From: Acarospora socialis
Taxonomy: Eukaryota; Ascomycota; Lecanoromycetes; Acarosporales; Acarosporaceae
Length of the DNA stretch: 64,000 bases
NCBI GenBank assembly: GCA_025617375.2
Contig: JAMYGW020000001.1
Span: 496,001 to 560,000 of the forward strand
Direction: 5' to 3'
Part shown: positions 59,301-64,000 of the stretch, piece after piece
Numbering within the stretch: the first letter of the stretch is position 1
How the letters are laid out: each line of letters starts with the position of its first letter
The notes under the pieces: model-generated
The model's database searches: none
Told to the model about the DNA's origin: nothing
Seen by the model: the letters and a program-made list of their open reading frames with translations, nothing else
Translations under genes and position numbers: made by a program

Positions 59301-60160
59301 AAGATCATGATCACTGAGATTTTGTTATTTTTCATTTTAGTCTTATCAATGAGTTTGACAGCAAGAGCATCAAAGATAAAAGTAATGACTCAAATAAATT
59401 GACATTTAATTGTGACAAAGATGTTAAAAGTAGATCTCAGATTGTTAAGAAGAACTGTGAGTATAATTCAGTTTGAAAAAATAAAATTCATTTCTTTCAA
59501 ATGTTGTGATAAAGTCTTAAGCTGATTAACATAGTTCTTAATGAATTTAAAGATGTTGTAATGATGATTAAAAAGCATAATGAATGCAAGATATCTGACA
59601 TTGAATTCTTAAATCTTATACAACTTCTTCAGTTTTAATCACATCTGACAAACAAATAGATCTTGAATGAAGTTTTTAGAATCATTCTGACAAAAAAGAA
59701 TTATAATAACATATGTTCTGTCATTTTCTTTACTTCAGATAATGTATTTTAATGAAAACTTTGAGTTCTGATTGTTGATCACTTCAGATATAATGATGAG
59801 TTTAAAGAAAGTGCTGAAAACAACAGTTCATAGATTCTTGTTTATAAGAATAAACTTGATGTTGATAGTTCATGAAACATAGTTATCAATGTCAGTAAGA
59901 TGAGAAAAGTTAAAAGTGCTGTTCAAGAAAATCATAATTATGTGAGTTATTTCTGTAGAATGAACATCAAAATGTGTAGACTATTGAAAAGATGAAAAAG
60001 AAGAACATTGTTTGAGAATATTGAGATGATGAAAGAGTCATTTGAGAAGACACTCAGATAGATTATCAAAATGAGAAAAAATGCTGTCAAAATGATGACA
60101 GCAAAATCAATTGAAGATAAAAAAACATTCTAGATAAGAGAGAAAGCTGAGCTCATAATC

Positions 60161-60336
60161 TGTTGAAATTGAAACATTTTTATTACTTAATATTAAATGT
60201 CTTAATTATTTAGAAGACTAGAATACACAAAAGAATAACTTTTATGTGTAATAACTAAGTGATATCACATGACACAGAAGATTTCAACACTAGATTAAAT
60301 AGAGTTGAACTTCTAAAGAGTCTTTTAATTTTAATA
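60161..60336 (-). repeat. 5' LTR of Copia-1 copy C
   Basis: Same boundaries as 55,099-55,274 and followed on the right by TAAGT. Its bases 60,261-60,336 correspond to the unmutated 227-302 of copy A and show 16 C-to-T/G-to-A changes against it. Confidence 0.9.
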
Positions 60337-60341
60337 TAAGT

Positions 60342-62384
60342 TCTTTTTTTATTGAAGACTCATTTAAAGATAGTGATGAAGTTATAAACATTGATATACA
60401 CAGACTTGAGAGTAACAAGTAATTTTATAACAACTTTTCATGTAAGATTTAACTTAGAACACTCAGAACAAGAATATAGTTAAGTGAGTAACAAATTGCA
60501 GATCAGTAATAATGAAAATTAAATATACTTTTAAAAAATACAGTTTTAAAGTGAAACAAACTAAATAAAAACTTAATGATATATAATATATTATAAAGTT
60601 AAAACTTTAAAGTTTATTTATACACTTATATGATTTAGTATTTTGAATAAATTTCTTCATATTTAAACAATTATCTCATGTGCTTGTCTATATAGTTATT
60701 ACAGTTTGTTAAATAAAATTGTAAGATGTTATAGTTAAGTAACTCACTAATACTATAGACTACACTTAAACATATATATTATAGTATAAAATTACTTTAT
60801 TTATAAGTAAACAGAATAAATTAATTTATAAAATTCATTAGTGAGCAATGTGAGTAAGTCAATATATAAATAGATTTTTTTTTAAAAAAGATTAATATAT
60901 TCAATAATAATCATTATTTTATCAATAATTATTTACTAATTTATTTTAAGAGACATGTGTTGCAAATACACTTATATTAATAAGTTAAATCTTTAAATTC
61001 TATATTAAAAAAAACTTAATTAAAATGTAATATATTAAATATTTTTACAATATAAAATAATATTTAACATTAAATTATAAACTTTAATAAATGATTTTAA
61101 TACATTATTATTAAAATTAACTTTCATTAAACAAATTAGTTTTAAAGATTTTGAAAGTTTATAAAAAGTAAGTACTGTATTAAAAATTTAATCATTAAAT
61201 ATCTTTATTAACAAATAAGAAAAGTTCTGAAATTTTTTAACTAAATTTGATTTATACATAAATTTTAATTTTAATAAATTTATAAGTAGCATAAATAAAA
61301 ATATTTATATTATTTTTTATTTAAAGAATGCAGCATTCAATTAAATTCATTTAAAGTTATAAGAATTTTTTTAATAATTATTTTATAAATGAGAGCAAAA
61401 TGAAAATTTAATTTTTAATAGTTTTAAAAAATTTAAAAAAAACTAAAATGAGTATTTAAAGTAATTAATGAGAAATAAGTAATGAAATAATAATTTTATA
61501 CATTATAAATAAATAAATTAATAATTAAATATTCAGTAAAGTTTTAGTACATTATAACTTTAATAGATTGAAATGATAATACTTTAGTGTTATAATATTA
61601 TTAAGATTTTAACAATATTATTAAGAATAAAATAGTATAATTTTTTTTAAAAAACTTTAAAATATAATAAATATTTTCATTAACATTAACAGTTAACAGT
61701 AAAAATGATAAATAAAAAAGATAAAATTATAAATAATGTTAAAAATGTAAAATTATAAAAGATAAAAACAGTGTTTAATACTTCTTAACTTTATTGTTAC
61801 AATCATACTTTATAAAAATAAACATATAAGTTTAAGTTTAAAAAGTCTGTCTGTATAATATATAGATTAATATAAAGTATATTAAATATAATACTTAATA
61901 AAGTATATAATAGTATTTAAAATACTATTAACACAAGAAATATAATAATATATAAAATATACATAGTAAATTAGTAATTTTCTAGTATATATAAGAATTA
62001 TTTTTTTTAGAAAAATAATTATGTTTAATTTAATCAGTTACTTAACAATTTACTAAGAAATTAAATTTTACTGTTGCAGTTAAGTAATTATTATATTAAT
62101 AAATATAAACTTTTAACTCATATATTAAAGAAATCTCTGATTAAAATGTAATATTTATTAAATAAATAAACTTTTTATTAATTAATGTACTTTAACTTTG
62201 TATTAAATATTTAATACAATAAATAATTTATAATATTTACATATAATGTTTATAAAGTATATTATAAATATATAGTTAAATAAAAAGTACTTTGTAAAAT
62301 TATTATTAAACAATTTTATGTTAATAATATTTATCAGTTAAATTTTACTTAATTATTATGTATTAACTGATTTTAGTTTATTCT
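60342..62384. other. Extremely AT-rich DNA, no gene
   Basis: Long TA/TTAA-rich runs. In contrast to the copia blocks, CA and TG are also scarce and TA is very common. No frame, RNA gene or tandem array is recognised. Likely old repeat DNA that has lost nearly all C and G outside a few contexts. Confidence 0.5.
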
Positions 62385-62521
62385 GAACTATTAAAAAAAA
62401 TCTGATTCAGTTTTATCTGAAACTCAGTTCTGAACAGAATTAAGTTAAGTTATAAAGTTAAACTCAGTAAACTGAATCAGATTTTAAAATCTAAGTTTAA
62501 TTTAATTCAGTGATCACTTTA
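62385..62521 (-). repeat. Old hAT terminal region (1)
   Basis: The right edge reads (inward, minus strand) TAAAGTGATCACTGAATTAA, matching the termini of the 12-kb hAT at 4154 and 16,226. To the left lie CTGAATCAGA/TCTGATTCAG inverted words like the GACTC-rich subterminal region of that element. The other end of this copy was not found. Confidence 0.5.
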
Positions 62522-62739
62522 ACTATTAAAAGTTATGTCAGTAATATAGTTAATTTAAAAACTTTCTTTAAAGAAAAAAAAATTATAATAATAAAAATAT
62601 AAAAATTCATGAGTTTAAATCTATAAGTTTAGAAAGTAAATATAACATAAAATTAATAATATTAAATATCTTTTTTACTAATTATAATTATAATCATTAA
62701 AATTTAAACTAAATGTTTAAATTAAGTTAAACTTTTAAA

Positions 62740-62845
62740 TTAAATCTGACTTAAATCTTTAAACTTAAAATTTTAACTTAACTCAGTTTAAATTAAAAGT
62801 TCAGGTTAAATCAGTCAGAATTGACTTAACTCAGTGATTACTTTA
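62740..62845 (-). repeat. Old hAT terminal region (2)
   Basis: The right edge reads inward TAAAGTAATCACTGAGTTAA and continues into GTCAATTCTGACTG. Same orientation as the copy ending at 62,521, so the two are successive or nested ends rather than a left-right pair. Confidence 0.5.
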
Positions 62846-64000
62846 GTTATAGTATTTTTATAATTTTTAAAACATTAATTTTTGACTATTATTTATTAAA
62901 TACATTATAACTTAATATATCTGATATAGAAAATTAAAACTTAATATTTTTTATTTAATATTTTATTATTACTCATTTATTTTTTTTATTAATATTATTT
63001 AATGTATTAAAAATTAAGTCTAGTTACTCATCTGTCTTACTGTATTACATAGAAAATACTCACAGTATTTAGTTTAATAATAATAATACTAATTATTTTA
63101 ACAAATTATGAGTTTAAACTTCATGTAATTTACACTTAAATCTGCTTCATTGTTATTGTTCTGTTTTAAACTACAAAAAGTTTTATGTTCATAAGTTATT
63201 TTTTATCTTATTATTATCTTTATTACAATGTTAAATCTTAGTGTTAACATCTTTATTATTTTTAAACTTACAGAATATAACTTTACAAAATGACTTATTA
63301 ATATATAAATTTATTTATAATAAAGTAAACTATAAAAGTATATTCAGAAGACTGCATCAAAAAAAACTAAGAAAATTAAATGAAAAAAAAGCAGTAAATA
63401 TTATAACACTAACATTATCTGTTAAAATTAAAAGAAAACTGACAGAAAAAAACTTTAATGATAAGTATAAAATATTTACAGAGTTAAGTAAACTTTTGTA
63501 ATTTAATAATGATACTCAGTTTATGCATCTTATCTGTAAATATTATACTTTACAGTATAATGAGTATAAAAATAAATTTTTTTTTAACTTTCTTATACAT
63601 GTGAAAGTTCTTAAAGAATGTATTAATTTAATAAACATTTAAATAAACAATGATAAATAAACTCTTCTTTATTTATTAATAAGTCTGTTAGTTCAGTATC
63701 ACTTTCTTATATAAATCTAAAGTGTTACTGATGATATAATAACAGTAAAGATAACAGAAATGTTACTAGAAAAAAAGTAAAAATTAAAGAACAATAATAA
63801 ACTTAATAATAAACTTATTATGATGTCTATACAGAGTGAAAAAAAAGAAATAAACAAGAAAATATAATACAGTTACTGTAAATAATCAGAACATACTGTT
63901 AATTAATGCTGAAAGAAACATCTGAAATTAACTTTAAAAAAAAAACTAACTCTTTAATAACTTTAAGTTTTTAAAATATATTAATGATACATTAATAGTT
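62846..64000. other. Extremely AT-rich DNA with one short ORF
   Basis: An 86-codon plus ORF (63,241-63,501) is Lys/Leu/Asn-rich with no family and could be chance in TA-rich DNA or a relic such as KYKIFTELSKLL. Nothing else is supported up to the window edge. Confidence 0.35.

Larger units (their letters stand above)
55099..60336 (-). mobile_element. Copia-1 copy C, full-length Ty1/copia retrotransposon
   Basis: 5,238 bp with LTRs at 55,099-55,274 and 60,161-60,336 (176 bp each) flanked by the 5-bp target duplication TAAGT (55,094-55,098 and 60,337-60,341). In element orientation (minus strand): 5' LTR, half-tRNA primer site (60,160-60,152), gag, protease, integrase, RT, RNase H, purine tract AAAAGAAAG (55,283-55,275) and 3' LTR. 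It is the reference copy for truncated copies A and B. Every coding frame is broken by C-to-T stops. Confidence 0.9.

Noticed and set aside
300-60340. Ordinary CpA-type RIP
   Set aside because: CA and TG are not depleted and TA is not raised in these blocks; the LTR comparison shows CpC and CpG as main targets.

Overview
This is nuclear DNA of a filamentous ascomycete (Pezizomycotina). Support: short GT-AG introns of 48-66 bp with CTAAC-like branch sites, a GT31-type glycosyltransferase with a Cys-rich tail, a fungal-style Cys-rich single-pass membrane protein, a DUF7587-like protein, and a sharp division into gene islands and AT-rich transposon graveyard. The species cannot be named.

Layout. 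1-300: edge of a gene island holding the first codons of a minus-strand gene. 227-29,600: AT-rich, repeat-derived DNA with a truncated Ty1/copia element (Copia-1 copy A), a 12,073-bp hAT transposon with matching terminal inverted repeats and a perfect 8-bp target duplication, a second copia family (Copia-2 gag-pro-int), and decayed coding DNA of unknown identity. 28,552-34,620: gene island of mostly broken genes around one intact 315-aa ORF. 34,650-47,730: AT-rich, with a decayed gene carrying a 21-residue Gln-rich repeat, a minisatellite, Copia-1 copy B and a gypsy-like fragment. 47,740-53,900: gene island with an intact GT31 gene (two exons), a small secreted-protein ORF, an intact Cys-rich membrane-protein gene and a secreted-protein pseudogene. 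54,000-64,000: AT-rich, with full-length Copia-1 copy C (two 176-bp LTRs, 5-bp target duplication TAAGT), then very AT-rich DNA with two old hAT ends.

Two points stand out. First, the AT-rich blocks at 0.3-29, 35-45 and 54-60 kb almost lack CC, GG and CG while CA and TG stay common. That is a repeat-directed C-to-T process aimed at C followed by C or G, not the CpA target of textbook RIP. A 76-bp stretch of LTR that escaped mutation in copy A, compared with the same stretch in copy C, shows it directly: 16 changes, all C-to-T or G-to-A, 13 at CpC or CpG. Second, the hAT element is several times the usual size. Besides a BED/hATC transposase it carries Asp/Glu/Lys-rich ORFs and a tandemly duplicated module encoding Trp-rich proteins, and its interior is studded with 24 paired heptamers TTYTAAY spaced exactly 13 bp. 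No function is known to me for that motif.

Most reading frames in the AT-rich DNA are pseudogenes readable only through TGA/TAG/TAA codons left by mutation at former Trp, Arg and Gln codons. Open stretches there contain almost no Gly, Pro or Trp.
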